DNA of 52,569 bases from Paraclostridium bifermentans (GCF_019916025.1 NZ_CP079739.1:1-52569); one strand, 5' to 3'; positions 28,578-37,362 are shown, numbered from the stretch's first letter. Notes: generated by a model from the sequence alone, not told the origin. Program-made: numbers and translations.

Positions 28578-29006
28578 TTATTTATCGTTCTTATTTTTTG
28601 TTTTTGAATTAATAATATTTACTATTATATTTATTTGGCTTAATTTATCATTGATTTCTTCAGAATATTGTTCGAGAAGGCTTTTTTTATCAAAGAGATA
28701 TTTTAGAAGTTCCTTATCACTAATTAAATTATCAATGTCACTTATAGTATCAATTTCTTTGAGTTTACCTATATCAATTGGTGTTCCATGGAAAATCAAC
28801 TCGTCTATTGAACATTCAAAATATAAAGCTAATTTAACTATACTTTCAAATTCTGGCAATCTATTGCCATTTTCATAGTGCGTTAATGTAGCTCTTGATA
28901 GTCCGATATCATCAGCTAGTTTTTTCTTGGATATATTCCTGTTCTTTCTTAGATATTTAAGATTATTAGCAAAATTATCACGAAAGTTAAGATTAAATTC
29001 ATTCAT
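28578..29006 (-). CDS. Cro/C1-type repressor (142 aa)
   Basis: AAGAAAGGATAC precedes the ATG. The XRE domain occupies residues about 10-70 (LKYLRKNRNISKKKLADDI, LSRATLTHYENGNRLPEFES, YFECSIDELIF). It is followed by an acidic coiled region. It is a paralogue in architecture of the next gene downstream. The two start regions and the two plus-strand promoters at 29097 and 29286 suggest mutual control with the gene at 29476. Confidence 0.78.
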   Translation of the reverse strand: MNEFNLNFRDNFANNLKYLRKNRNISKKKLADDIGLSRATLTHYENGNRLPEFESIVKLALYFECSIDELIFHGTPIDIGKLKEIDTISDIDNLISDKELLKYLFDKKSLLEQYSEEINDKLSQINIIVNIINSKTKNKNDK

Positions 29007-29096
29007 AGTAGTGTATCCTTTCTTAGTTAAATTTCTAATTTTTACAACTAATTAATAAAATGAAAACAAAAGTGAATTAAAATTAAATATAAAATG

Positions 29097-29125
29097 TTTA
29101 CAAATATATACATATATGTTATAAT
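29097..29125 (+). promoter_or_regulatory. SigA-type promoter
   Basis: TTTACA with 17-base spacing to TATAAT. No gene begins within 340 bases on this strand. Confidence 0.6.
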
Positions 29126-29285
29126 AATCTTATTAAGTTACAAAAATATTATAATTGTTAAAACTAGAAATAGATGTATTAAATTATTAGAATAAAATAT
29201 TCTAAAATTATTATACTCATAAAACAAGAAAGATTAAATAAAACAAATGAATAAAACAAAAAACGACATTTTATTATCAAAAATG

Positions 29286-29314
29286 TTGACATTTGTAAAT
29301 TACTTTGTTATCAT
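29286..29314 (+). promoter_or_regulatory. SigA-type promoter of the gene at 29476
   Basis: TTGACA with 17-base spacing to TATCAT, about 160 bases before the start of the small XRE gene. Confidence 0.6.
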
Positions 29315-29475
29315 CAAAATGCAATAATTTGGAATTAAATTCTAGTTAATGTAAGTGTATTTTTAAAATTACAAAGACTAAAACTATATGAATATAATTC
29401 AAATATAATATTGCTAATAGTATAAAAAACTAAATAAATGTAAAAAAATTTTGTGATTTATAATAAGGAAATAGT

Positions 29476-29673
29476 ATGAAAAATTTAAAATTATTAAGAG
29501 AAAATAAAGGCTATTCAAAATCACAAGTTTCTAAATATCTAGGAGTTACACCTGAAACCGTAGGATATATTGAAAAAGTAAACAGGGTTAAATATAAATA
29601 TGCTATTATTTTAGCTGACTTATATTCAATTCCACTTGAGGTGTTATATGATATATGTGAAGTACGAATTTAG
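29476..29673 (+). CDS. Cro/C1-type regulator (65 aa)
   Basis: A single XRE domain: MKNLKLLRENKGYSKSQVSK, then VTPETVGYIEKVNRVKYKY and LADLYSIPLEVLYDI. ATAAGGAAATAGT precedes the ATG. It is one of three XRE genes here and the only one on the plus strand. Its stop lies at the first base of a 47-bp tandem repeat. Confidence 0.75.
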   Translation: MKNLKLLRENKGYSKSQVSKYLGVTPETVGYIEKVNRVKYKYAIILADLYSIPLEVLYDICEVRI

Positions 29674-29785
29674 AAAATGTCACAGAATAGTGTAATTTGT
29701 ATAGGTGTAAGTATTTATAGAAAATGTCACAAAATAAAGAAATTTGCATAAGTGTAAGTATTTATAGAAATGTCGCATGTTAAAG
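29672..29785. repeat. 47-bp tandem repeat, 2.4 copies
   Basis: Unit 1 at 29672-29718, unit 2 at 29719-29765, and a partial unit from 29766. Each starts AGAAAATGTCACA and ends GTGTAAGTATTTAT. It contains the near-inverted words TGTCAC and GTGTAA. It may be a binding array for one of the nearby regulators. Confidence 0.7.
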
Positions 29786-29877
29786 TGTAGGCATTTTTTT
29801 TATTGCAAAAAAAGCGATTTAAGGATTAGCATCTTTAGGGATTGACTTCATTTGTATTAAAAATTTATGGGGAGTTG

Positions 29878-30264
29878 ATGATAGTGTTGGTTAATGTAGT
29901 AGTAAATAAAAAAAAATTATCACGAAAAGAAAAATTACAAAAAATAGGTGAATATTATGAACAAGGTTATACTTCTAAACAGATAGCTAGTATATTAGAA
30001 ACTACAGATTGTTCTATAAGGCAAACTATATGTAGGAATTTTAGGCATCTTAAAGAAGTTCACGAAAGTAACAAAAAGCTTAATCACGAAAGCAGAATTT
30101 TAATAGAAAAAAGATATAAAAAATTTATAAGTGATAGTGCATTACTAAAACAAAATAGACAAAGTTATAATTACGATAAAAATTATAATTTAGTCTTTAA
30201 TGAAAATGAAAGAAGAGGAGCAATACCAAATGGTTTACCAAGTAAATATATGAGAACCAATTAG
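29878..30264 (+). CDS. Hypothetical HTH-containing protein (128 aa)
   Basis: The ATG at 29878 follows GGGGAG at short distance. The N-terminal half has a sigma-like or Hin-like helix-turn-helix (RKEKLQKIGEYYEQGYTSKQ, IASILETTDCSIRQTI). The second half is basic and helical. It probably binds DNA. It follows the tandem repeats and is closed by a terminator. No close family comes to mind. Confidence 0.6.
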   Translation: MIVLVNVVVNKKKLSRKEKLQKIGEYYEQGYTSKQIASILETTDCSIRQTICRNFRHLKEVHESNKKLNHESRILIEKRYKKFISDSALLKQNRQSYNYDKNYNLVFNENERRGAIPNGLPSKYMRTN

Positions 30265-30300
30265 TTTTATTAAAAATAAAATTAAGATGGTTCTTTTATT
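30253..30300 (+). terminator. Intrinsic terminator overlapping the gene end
   Basis: AGAACCA and TGGTTCT, with inner TTTTATT/AATAAAA pairs, followed by TTTATTTT. The left arm includes the last codons of the HTH gene. Confidence 0.65.
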
Positions 30301-30331
30301 TTGCAAAAATATTTAAAAGGAGGATTTTGAT

Positions 30332-30550
30332 TTGGGAAAAAATATAAAAAAGTCAGTAGCAAATATAAAAATATCTGATGAAGATTATAAGACAAGAATT
30401 TGTTCAGATATAGATGTTAAATTTGCAAAAGGTTTAATGAATTATGCAAAAGAGAATGGTTTTGTAACTAGATCAAATTTAATAAATTACATACTATATA
30501 ATTGGGCAAATGATTCAGATTTTTACAATTGGATAAATAAAAACAATTAA
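30332..30550 (+). CDS. Ribbon-helix-helix-like small protein (72 aa)
   Basis: A TTG start after AGGAGGATTTTGAT. The segment ISDEDYKTRICSDIDVKFAK followed by YAKENGFVTRSNLINYILYN fits a short strand and two helices, as in Arc/CopG-type proteins. It ends with Trp/Asn-rich residues. It shares a terminator with the convergent ribbon-helix-helix gene at 30560, which has a similar plan. It is a likely small regulator. Confidence 0.55.
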   Translation: MGKNIKKSVANIKISDEDYKTRICSDIDVKFAKGLMNYAKENGFVTRSNLINYILYNWANDSDFYNWINKNN

Positions 30551-30551
30551 A

Positions 30552-30588
30552 AAAGTCTACTATTTTTCTTTAGTAGACTTTAAAAATT
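30552..30588. terminator. Bidirectional terminator
   Basis: AAAAGTCTACTA and TAGTAGACTTT around a 9-base loop. It lies between convergent genes and includes the stop codon of the minus-strand one. Confidence 0.75.
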
Positions 30589-30721
30589 GTTCAATTGCCA
30601 TATCTAGAATTTTAGATATTGGTATTTTGGTTTCAGCAGAATACTCTTTTAGTTGCTTATATAGCTCCTTATCAATTGCTGAACCAATTGGAGTTCTAGT
30701 TTTTAAATCTTTTCTAGCCAT
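30560..30721 (-). CDS. Ribbon-helix-helix regulator (53 aa)
   Basis: GAGGTGATAAC precedes the ATG. The product starts MARKDLKTRTPIGSAIDKEL, then YKQLKEYSAETKIPISKI and LDMAIEQFL: a strand RTPIGSAID and two helices, the classic CopG/Arc plan. It is below the length of many gene callers. Its promoter at 30739-30767 is overlapped by the palindrome AACTGATATCAACTT, a likely autoregulatory operator. It is upstream of and divergent from the secreted-protein gene at 30872, which it may also control. Confidence 0.8.
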   Translation of the reverse strand: MARKDLKTRTPIGSAIDKELYKQLKEYSAETKIPISKILDMAIEQFLKSTKEK

Positions 30722-30738
30722 GTTATCACCTCTGTTAT

Positions 30739-30780
30739 ATTATAAAAAATTTATAAACTTATTGCAACTGATATCAACTT
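30739..30780 (-). promoter_or_regulatory. Promoter with palindromic operator for the 53-aa regulator
   Basis: On the minus strand TTGCAA, 17 bases, TATAAT (30739-30767). The palindrome AACTGATATCAACTT (30766-30780) touches the -35 element. A second promoter-like pair, TTGACT-17-TATAAG, lies further upstream at about 30790-30815. Confidence 0.65.
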
Positions 30781-30871
30781 ATATTATAATATACTTAAGA
30801 AGTCAATATAATCATGTAAAAATATGGTAAAATATATAGGGTTGAGTTAAAAACAATAGGAGGGGACAATT

Positions 30872-31594
30872 ATGAAAAGAAAGATAATAGCAGGAAGTAT
30901 AGCTTTAGCGGTGATATGTGGGGGAAGTGGAATAGCTTATAACAATCACATACAGGCTCAAGAAGCAAAACAAAAAGTAAGTAAAGAAGTTACTAAAGTA
31001 AAAAAAGATGAAAAGGTTGATAAAAAAGATGCTAAATTATCAAAAGATGAAAGTAAAGATAAAGAAGCAGCCAAAGGATCAAGCGATTCAAGTAGTGAAA
31101 AGAAATCTAACACTTCAACAAGTGATTTAAAAAATGATAAACAAACTACTACTTCAAAAAAAGATGTAAGTAATGATAATGAAAAGAAATCAACAAGTAG
31201 TTCAAATAGTAAAAAAGAAACTACTAAAGCATCAAATAATTCAAGTAGTTCAAATAGTAAGAAAGAAACTACTAAAGCATCAAATAATACAAGTAGCTCA
31301 AGTAGCAATAAAGAAACTACTAAGCCATCAAGTAGTTCAAGTAGTTCAAGTAGCAATAAGAAACCATCTACATCATCAAATAATACAAGTAATTCAAGTA
31401 GTAACAAGAAGCCATCTACACCATCAAATAATACAAGTAGCTCAAGTAGTAATAAAAACCCAGACCATGCTTATACAGGTGGAACAGATTGGGATAAAAT
31501 AGGAAATGAACTTGAGAATACGGAGTGGACTCACACTGGTTCAGGGGAAATTGAAGAAGGTGGAAATACTTACGATCATTGGGAAGGAAAATAA
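30872..31594 (+). CDS. Secreted Ser/Lys/Thr-rich protein (240 aa)
   Basis: The start follows AGGAGGGG. A Sec signal peptide spans residues 1-30 (basic MKRKI, hydrophobic AGSIALAVICGGSG, cleavage near IQAQ). Residues 30-190 are low-complexity Lys/Ser/Asp/Thr/Asn, including imperfect repeats with KKETTKASNN and SSSNKKPST. The last 45 residues form a different, acidic domain with three Trp (DWDKIG, EWTHTG, YDHWEG). The repeats imply a flexible stalk across the cell wall. There is no LPXTG motif. It lies just before the adhesin and transfer genes and may belong to the cell surface part of the transfer apparatus. Confidence 0.7.
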   Translation: MKRKIIAGSIALAVICGGSGIAYNNHIQAQEAKQKVSKEVTKVKKDEKVDKKDAKLSKDESKDKEAAKGSSDSSSEKKSNTSTSDLKNDKQTTTSKKDVSNDNEKKSTSSSNSKKETTKASNNSSSSNSKKETTKASNNTSSSSSNKETTKPSSSSSSSSSNKKPSTSSNNTSNSSSNKKPSTPSNNTSSSSSNKNPDHAYTGGTDWDKIGNELENTEWTHTGSGEIEEGGNTYDHWEGK

Positions 31595-31599
31595 TATAT

Positions 31600-31645
31600 A
31601 AAAAAGAGTTATTCAGATTATTAAATTTGGATAACTCTTTTTTAT
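31600..31645. terminator. Intrinsic terminator
   Basis: AAAAAGAGTTAT and ATAACTCTTTTTT pair around a TA-rich loop, between the secreted protein and the adhesin gene. Confidence 0.75.
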
Positions 31646-31674
31646 ATATTATTAAGAATTTATGGAGGAAGAAT

Positions 31675-34026
31675 ATGAAAATATGCAAAAAAATATTTAT
31701 AGCTTTGTTAGTAATATTATTAAATTTTAATACAGTAATGGCTCTTGAAGGAAGTCCTAAAATTGAATACTTTGGAAAGGTAAAATATAGTTATTATACA
31801 GTTGGTAAATTTAAGGTAGATGGACAATGGGCTTTTTGTGTAGACCATGAAAAACCTACTCCTCCAACTGGATCATCTTATAAAGATGGATATATTTATA
31901 AGAATGAATCTATAAGAGCTATTTTATATTATGGATTTGATGGAGCAGGTAACGCTATAGGAAATAGTGATGCTTCTTTGGTTGCTACATCATTAGCATT
32001 AGATTCAATTATGAATAATAATCATTCATCAGGAAGAAATACAGTACCAGGATATTCAGTACTAATGGAACACGCAAGGAATCAAGATGCTCCAAGTATG
32101 GTAGCTGGATTTAGTAAAAATAATGTAGACAGTAATGTATCAGGAAATAAGCAAATATCAGAAACTATAACATTTAATGCAGATTATAGGAACTCTATTA
32201 ATTTACCTGTAAATTCAGGAACTACTATAGTAGTAGATGGTAATTCATATACAAGTGGAGTTGCAACTATTAAAGGGGGACAATCATTTTATGTAACTGC
32301 TCCTTTGGACTATACAAATGATGTAGTTTATGAAAATATTAAACCCAATTTGAAAATTTCTAACCCTATGATATATATGCCAACAAATTCTAATTTACAA
32401 AGACTAAGTAAAGATTTAGATAGTGACCCAGCACCTGCACAAAGGTTAAGTATAGACTTTAAGGCGAGAAAAAGAAATGTAACTGTTTTACATAAGGATA
32501 GACATGATGGAAGCCTTTTATTACAAGAAAATAATGAACAAGATATAGGCTCAAATTATAGTTATTCTCCTAAAAACCCATTAAATAAAGATGGAAGGAC
32601 ATATATTCCTGAATCAACTAATAGTCAAACAGGAAATATGCCAAATGAGGATTTAACATTTACTTTTTGGTATAACTTACAAAGAAATATAACTGTGCAA
32701 CATATAGATGCTAGGGATGGATCTTTGATAACACAAGAAACTGAAAAGAAACTTAGAGGGCAAGATTATAGTTATTCACCTAGAACTGATTTGAAAAAAG
32801 GAAACTCTACATATAGACCTATTTCAAATGAAGTACAATCAGGTAAGGTTGGAAATGATGATATAACTATTAAATTTTATTATGATGTCCCTTTAATCCA
32901 AACAGGATTAAAAAAGATTCAAATATACACTGATTTAGCAAGTAAGGGATTACCCGTAAAAGTAGAACTAGATAAAAAGTTTATATATGACGAATCCGTA
33001 GCTGATATGACGAAAGAAAAAGTTAAATTAAGCTTATATGATGGAAATAATGCAGTGGCAACTAAAGAATATACGGCTAAGACATTACCTGAAAAGTTTG
33101 ATATGAATATTCCTTCAACAAATTTAACTAAGGATTCAAAAAAAGCATACACTCTAAAAATAGAGGGATATAATAAAAATGCAGTAGATGTAATACCAAA
33201 TGCAGATAGTTTAACTACGGATGGATATTCAGCAAGTCAAAAAACAATTAAGGTAGATTCTTCAAAGGAAAAACAATTAGATTATAAAGCGGTTGTAATG
33301 ACAGAAAGAGAAGTCGGTAAATCAATGAATGTTTATTATGAAACATTAAATATACCTTTAGAGAAAATAAAAAAGATGCGAACAGGATATGGATTTAAAA
33401 TGCCTATTGATTTAACTTACACAAATGGGATAGGAGCATCTGACCTAGACTTTAAACTAGCTATGAAAGTTCCTGATAAGCTAGTAGATAAAAGTTACAT
33501 TGAATATGAAAGTAAAGATAATACATCTACAGTTAACCTAGAGAAAACTCATAACGATTCATCTACTAATAATAATACAACTACATCAAAACAAAAATTT
33601 GAACTACAACATGTTAATGTTGAAAAAAGAACAGGACATTTATTTAGTAGTGAACAAGTAAAAAATAAAGATGAAAGAATAAAATATGACTTAATAAGTG
33701 GTGATAGAAAATTCTATTTACCAATTTGGGGAAGAATTGGCGATTATAAAGTTAAAGTAGAAAGCACTAAAGAAATTGGAGTTAATAGATTTAATGTAGA
33801 GTTAGACTATGATGTAAATGTATATGCACATATGTACGCTCACATGGATTCAGAAACAATTTCTGATGATGCAATAATTTTAGAACCTATTAATGCAGAT
33901 GACCCATTCCCTAATGGAACACCAAAAGGTTGGTCAAATGAAGATGTAAAAGCATTAAAAGAAATGCTAGGTGAAAAACTTAATAAAGGGAATTTGAGTA
34001 TGGATAAACTTATTCCTAAAAAGTAA
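31675..34026 (+). CDS. Secreted thioester-domain adhesin with MucBP-like repeats
   Basis: The ATG at 31675 follows TATGGAGGAAGA and begins a clear signal peptide (CKKIFIALLVILLNFNTVMA); the longer frame has no ribosome site. It is 783 residues. Residues about 30-170 look like a thioester domain: the candidate cysteine is C55 in WAFCVDHEKPTPPTG, followed by a SLVATSLALDSIM helix. Two repeats at about 265-400 (VTVLHKDRHDGSLLLQENN and ITVQHIDARDGSLITQETE, each ending in a YNL/YDV strand) resemble MucBP domains. There is no LPXTG or C-terminal membrane helix. It probably binds host or recipient surfaces and may stay attached through the transfer machine. Confidence 0.75.
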   Translation: MKICKKIFIALLVILLNFNTVMALEGSPKIEYFGKVKYSYYTVGKFKVDGQWAFCVDHEKPTPPTGSSYKDGYIYKNESIRAILYYGFDGAGNAIGNSDASLVATSLALDSIMNNNHSSGRNTVPGYSVLMEHARNQDAPSMVAGFSKNNVDSNVSGNKQISETITFNADYRNSINLPVNSGTTIVVDGNSYTSGVATIKGGQSFYVTAPLDYTNDVVYENIKPNLKISNPMIYMPTNSNLQRLSKDLDSDPAPAQRLSIDFKARKRNVTVLHKDRHDGSLLLQENNEQDIGSNYSYSPKNPLNKDGRTYIPESTNSQTGNMPNEDLTFTFWYNLQRNITVQHIDARDGSLITQETEKKLRGQDYSYSPRTDLKKGNSTYRPISNEVQSGKVGNDDITIKFYYDVPLIQTGLKKIQIYTDLASKGLPVKVELDKKFIYDESVADMTKEKVKLSLYDGNNAVATKEYTAKTLPEKFDMNIPSTNLTKDSKKAYTLKIEGYNKNAVDVIPNADSLTTDGYSASQKTIKVDSSKEKQLDYKAVVMTEREVGKSMNVYYETLNIPLEKIKKMRTGYGFKMPIDLTYTNGIGASDLDFKLAMKVPDKLVDKSYIEYESKDNTSTVNLEKTHNDSSTNNNTTTSKQKFELQHVNVEKRTGHLFSSEQVKNKDERIKYDLISGDRKFYLPIWGRIGDYKVKVESTKEIGVNRFNVELDYDVNVYAHMYAHMDSETISDDAIILEPINADDPFPNGTPKGWSNEDVKALKEMLGEKLNKGNLSMDKLIPKK

Positions 34027-34062
34027 TTAGAAAAATTTATATAAAAGAAAGGAATACAGAAA

Positions 34063-34575
34063 TTGACTATAAATAAAATATTATTAGAAAAAAAAAGAAA
34101 TGATGAAATATTAAAAAAATATAAAAATGTAATTGATAGTAAAGTACATGAAAATATAGTAATGGTTTTAAGTAAAGAAGATGAAGAATATAGCCTATGG
34201 GATATATCAAAGAACTACATAGAAGCATTTAAAGACCAAGTAAGAGATAGTTTTTGGATAGACAAAGAATCAGAATTATTGGGAGCGATAATTGGATATA
34301 TAAAGAAAGTACACAAGGAAAATAGCTCAAAGAGAAATCTTAAAGAAATAGTAAACTTTCTAGTTTATAATGATTTTGTAAACTATGAAAATGCAAATGA
34401 GTTATTTAAGGTTAACAATGTGACAGGAGAAGCACTTGAACTTTGGGATAATTACTTAGAATCTACTCAAAGTGAACTTACAAGACAATCCGTAGGAGTA
34501 GGGTTAATACACAAAATACAAGTTTTTTTCATGTTAGAAGATATAAGAACTAAAAAAACTGTAATATATTTTTAA
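34063..34575 (+). CDS. Hypothetical soluble protein (170 aa)
   Basis: A TTG start after AAAGGAATACAGAAA. The protein is helical and charged without signal or membrane segment and has a regular Lys/Asn/Glu composition (KVHENIVMVLSKEDEEYSL, KKVHKENSSKRNLKEIVNF). It follows the adhesin closely and precedes a 53-residue gene, so the three are probably one transcript. I recognise no family. Confidence 0.6.
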   Translation: MTINKILLEKKRNDEILKKYKNVIDSKVHENIVMVLSKEDEEYSLWDISKNYIEAFKDQVRDSFWIDKESELLGAIIGYIKKVHKENSSKRNLKEIVNFLVYNDFVNYENANELFKVNNVTGEALELWDNYLESTQSELTRQSVGVGLIHKIQVFFMLEDIRTKKTVIYF

Positions 34576-34607
34576 TAAATTTAATTTTTATTGAAAGGAA
34601 TATTAGT

Positions 34608-34769
34608 ATGCTAAATGATAAAGAAAAAATTTTAATATGCCATGCAATAGATATGGAGCTTATGAGATTAGTAAAAGAAAGAAGTGCTAGTCAAAATGTT
34701 GGGATATTTGATTCAATATACAGAGATCATATAGCTGAAATGAAAAATATAAAGCATAAACTTAAATAA
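34608..34769 (+). CDS. Small hypothetical protein (53 aa)
   Basis: TGAAAGGAATATTAGT precedes the ATG. The product is a two-helix charged protein (MLNDKEKILICHAIDMELMR, SQNVGIFDSIYRDHIAEM). It ends just before a strong terminator. It is short enough to be missed by gene callers but has a good ribosome site and codon use like its neighbours. Role unknown. Confidence 0.6.
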   Translation: MLNDKEKILICHAIDMELMRLVKERSASQNVGIFDSIYRDHIAEMKNIKHKLK

Positions 34770-34789
34770 AATAATTAAATTGATGTATT

Positions 34790-34827
34790 AAAAAAGAGCT
34801 TAAAATTAATTTTAAGTTCTTTTTTAT
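34790..34827 (+). terminator. Intrinsic terminator before the transfer operon
   Basis: AAAAAGAGCTTAAAA and TTTTAAGTTCTTTTTT pair around a short loop. It marks the start of a new transcription unit at the TadE-like gene. Confidence 0.75.
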
Positions 34828-34896
34828 TGGAATTTTATTGATATTAACTATACAGTAATTAGTTAAGGCTAGAGAATAAACGGAAGGAGTGATAGG

Positions 34897-35286
34897 GTGC
34901 GAGGTTTTATTTTAACTATGACTATGATATTTATAGCCTTCTACCTAACAGTAACACAAATGTTTATTTCGATGGAAAGCTTTAAAAGAGATTCTATAAT
35001 TCTTACAATGATTGAGTCTGCAAAGATAGCAAGTATTGTTAATTTAGACGGTAGTGCTAGAGTTGAGGAAAACTATGTAGATATAACAGACGAATCATTT
35101 GAAGAGGGATTTGAAAAGCTATTTCATAAAAATTTAAGTATAAAAGTTGATATAAAGGATATCTCATACAAATATTTGAGAGATCAGGAAGGTAAGATTA
35201 AAGCTGTAAAAGTTAAAGTTACAGATAGTAATAATGCAGAATATCAAACAGTTTTAAAAGAAAATACAACAGATATAAAAAACTAA
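34897..35286 (+). CDS. TadE/TadF-like pseudopilin
   Basis: A GTG start after GGAAGGAGTGATAGG. The N-terminal hydrophobic helix (FILTMTMIFIAFYLTVTQMF) is preceded by only two residues, then comes a polar domain of 100 residues (ESFKRDSIILTMIESAKIA, then strands). This is the shape of minor pseudopilins of Tad-type pili. It is the first gene of the long transfer operon and directly precedes the CpaF-type ATPase, as in Tad loci. No clear leader peptidase motif can be stated. Confidence 0.6.
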   Translation: MRGFILTMTMIFIAFYLTVTQMFISMESFKRDSIILTMIESAKIASIVNLDGSARVEENYVDITDESFEEGFEKLFHKNLSIKVDIKDISYKYLRDQEGKIKAVKVKVTDSNNAEYQTVLKENTTDIKN

Positions 35287-35313
35287 ATTATTAAGAAAGG
35301 ATATGAAAAAAGT

Positions 35314-36534
35314 ATGGCATTAGTAAGTGAGAGTATTTTAGATGGTATAAAGAAAGATTTAAAAGAGAACCACACTCAATTATATTTAGATGCTTTCTTA
35401 AATATAGAAGCAAGAGAGCTATTAAAAGATGTGTTAAAAGAGCAACATCAGCCACTTTTAAGTGATAATGAAAAACGATTAGAATATGTAATTCAAGAAG
35501 TCGTAGGACTTGGAGTAATAGAGGATATTTTAAATAAATATGAATTAGTTACAGATATCTCGTATAATGCAACTGATTTAACGATAGAAACTCCTGAAGA
35601 AAAGTTTATTTATGAAGAAAGTGTTGATGAAGATTATATTGTTAAAATTATACAAAAGTTTGCAAATGCAGTAGGAAAAGAGTTTACGCCTAAAAGTCCG
35701 ATACTAGATGCTTCTTTTAGTAATTTAAGAATAAATGCAGTACATAAAGTCAATTCACCATATGGAACAACAATGTCAATAAGGGTTACAAGACCAATTT
35801 TGGCTTTAAATGAAGAAAACTTTGAAAACTTTGCTCCAATGTATATATTGGATTTATTTCAAGCAATGATTGAAGTTGGAAGTAAGATAGCCATATCAGG
35901 TGAAACTGGGACTGGTAAAACGGAGTTGCAAAAACTATTAGTTGGATTTATTCCTTGGGATCAAAAAATAGTTACAGGTGAAGATACATTGGAAGGTCAT
36001 TTTAAGACCTTATATCCTGATAAAGATATAATGAGTTGGCTTACTACAAATAGTGTATCTTTTACTGATTTGATTAAAGCCGCACTAAGAAATAACCCAG
36101 CTTGGATTATTATATCAGAGGCAAGAGGAAAAGAAGCATATGAAATGATTCAATCTGTATTATCAGGTCATAGAATCATAACAACATTACATTCAGTAAA
36201 TGCGAGAGCAATACCTTCAAGACTTATTCATATGGCAAAACAAGGTTATACAGTCGATGAAAAAGCACTTAGAGAGGATATTTATAGATATTTCGATTTT
36301 GGGGTTCACATAAAAAAGAAAACAATCAACGGCAAAACTGTTAGATATCTTTCAGAAATAGTTGAGTTCTTAGACGGAGAAGAAACAAATACCGTATTTG
36401 AAACGAAAGTTAAAGGTAATGTGTTTATACCACAAATAGGAGTACTTAGTGATGATTTCAAAGATAAATTAATTGAATTTGATTTAGATTATGAAGGCTT
36501 GCCAAATGATGATTTTGTAGAAAATATAATATAA
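35314..36534 (+). CDS. CpaF/VirB11-type secretion ATPase
   Basis: A 406-residue hexameric ATPase that would power pilus assembly. Walker A is ISGETGTGKTELQKLL (about 193-208); the aspartate/Walker B region is ITTLHS-linked, with the His box GHRIITTLHSVNAR near 286-299 and the ASP-box region GEDTLEGHFKTL. The N-terminal domain (LERLEYVIQEVVGLGVIEDIL-like) is of the CpaF type rather than the shorter VirB11 type. Two TadB/TadC-like genes follow directly, so it belongs to the Tad-like half of the locus. It could also serve the type IV secretion half, which lacks another VirB11. Confidence 0.85.
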   Translation: MALVSESILDGIKKDLKENHTQLYLDAFLNIEARELLKDVLKEQHQPLLSDNEKRLEYVIQEVVGLGVIEDILNKYELVTDISYNATDLTIETPEEKFIYEESVDEDYIVKIIQKFANAVGKEFTPKSPILDASFSNLRINAVHKVNSPYGTTMSIRVTRPILALNEENFENFAPMYILDLFQAMIEVGSKIAISGETGTGKTELQKLLVGFIPWDQKIVTGEDTLEGHFKTLYPDKDIMSWLTTNSVSFTDLIKAALRNNPAWIIISEARGKEAYEMIQSVLSGHRIITTLHSVNARAIPSRLIHMAKQGYTVDEKALREDIYRYFDFGVHIKKKTINGKTVRYLSEIVEFLDGEETNTVFETKVKGNVFIPQIGVLSDDFKDKLIEFDLDYEGLPNDDFVENII

Positions 36535-36547
36535 GGAGGGAGAATGA

Positions 36548-37360
36548 GTGTTTTTTAAAAAGAAAAAAATATTAAGCATAGATGAATTAAATGCTTACAG
36601 GGTAGCTTATGGAAAGCCAATTGAGAAAAAAGAATTATTTATATCACTTGGAGTTCCTTTTGCAGTAGCATTTTTCTATATATTTATTTTATTTTACTAT
36701 TGGTGGTTAGGGCTTATAGCAGGGGTTGTAGCTATGGGATATGCTTATGCCTTTATTGTACCCCAACAAGTAAAAAGGGTTTATGAAGATAATGCTTTTC
36801 GTGAAAAGAATAATTTTGTAAATAATATGACACAAATTTTAACTAATAATGATAAAACAGTATTGCAAGCATTAAAGACAGTTACAGATAGATCTCATGG
36901 AGAATTTAAAGAAGATTTATTAAAATTACAGGCTAATATAGTTGGTGGTAATAATCAAGATATTCAAAACTCTTTCCAATGTCTATCAGAAAAATATGAA
37001 AGTGATGTAATATTTTCTTTATATGTAGAGCAATTAACTACTCTTGTAATTGAAGGTAGAAATAATATAGAAACATTAAAAGATATTAAGACGTATCATA
37101 ATGAAATTAAAAAAAGACAAGAAAAATTCTTTATTCAAAAGCAACAAAAGGAACGAGATTTTAAGTTTATGTGTAAAGTAGGAGTTATTTTCATTGGAGC
37201 TATAAGTTTTTCATTTGGATTTAAACAGTTTATAGACGGATATGCCCATAATCCTATTGGATGGATAGTTAGTTCAGTTTATTTGCTAATGTTAGCCAAA
37301 ATTTATAATACATTCTTACAAAGAATGGGTGACGATAGTATTATGGAGGTGAAAATCTAA
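36548..37360 (+). CDS. TadB-like inner membrane protein
   Basis: A GTG start after AAGGAGGGAGAATGA; 270 residues. It has two transmembrane helices near residues 33-75 (FAVAFFYIFILFYYWWLG, AGVVAMGYAYAFIV), a soluble helical GspF-type domain with the pattern FVNNMTQILTNNDKTVLQAL, and a C-terminal pair of membrane helices. This is the platform protein plan that interacts with CpaF. The stop is two bases before the next start, so translation is coupled to the TadC-like gene. Confidence 0.75.
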   Translation: MFFKKKKILSIDELNAYRVAYGKPIEKKELFISLGVPFAVAFFYIFILFYYWWLGLIAGVVAMGYAYAFIVPQQVKRVYEDNAFREKNNFVNNMTQILTNNDKTVLQALKTVTDRSHGEFKEDLLKLQANIVGGNNQDIQNSFQCLSEKYESDVIFSLYVEQLTTLVIEGRNNIETLKDIKTYHNEIKKRQEKFFIQKQQKERDFKFMCKVGVIFIGAISFSFGFKQFIDGYAHNPIGWIVSSVYLLMLAKIYNTFLQRMGDDSIMEVKI

Positions 37361-37362
37361 AT

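Larger units (their letters stand above)
29007..29475. other. Intergenic control region with two plus-strand promoters
   Basis: TTTACA, 17 bases, TATAAT at 29097-29125, and TTGACA, 17 bases, TATCAT at 29286-29314. The first lies 350 bases ahead of the next plus-strand start, so it may produce a small RNA or a long leader. I see no open frame of note in between. Confidence 0.6.

Noticed and set aside
30958-31407. Minus-strand frame of 149 residues inside the secreted-protein gene
   Set aside because: It is the antisense of the Ser/Lys repeats, Leu-rich by reversal, with no ribosome site; the plus frame has a signal peptide and GGAGG.
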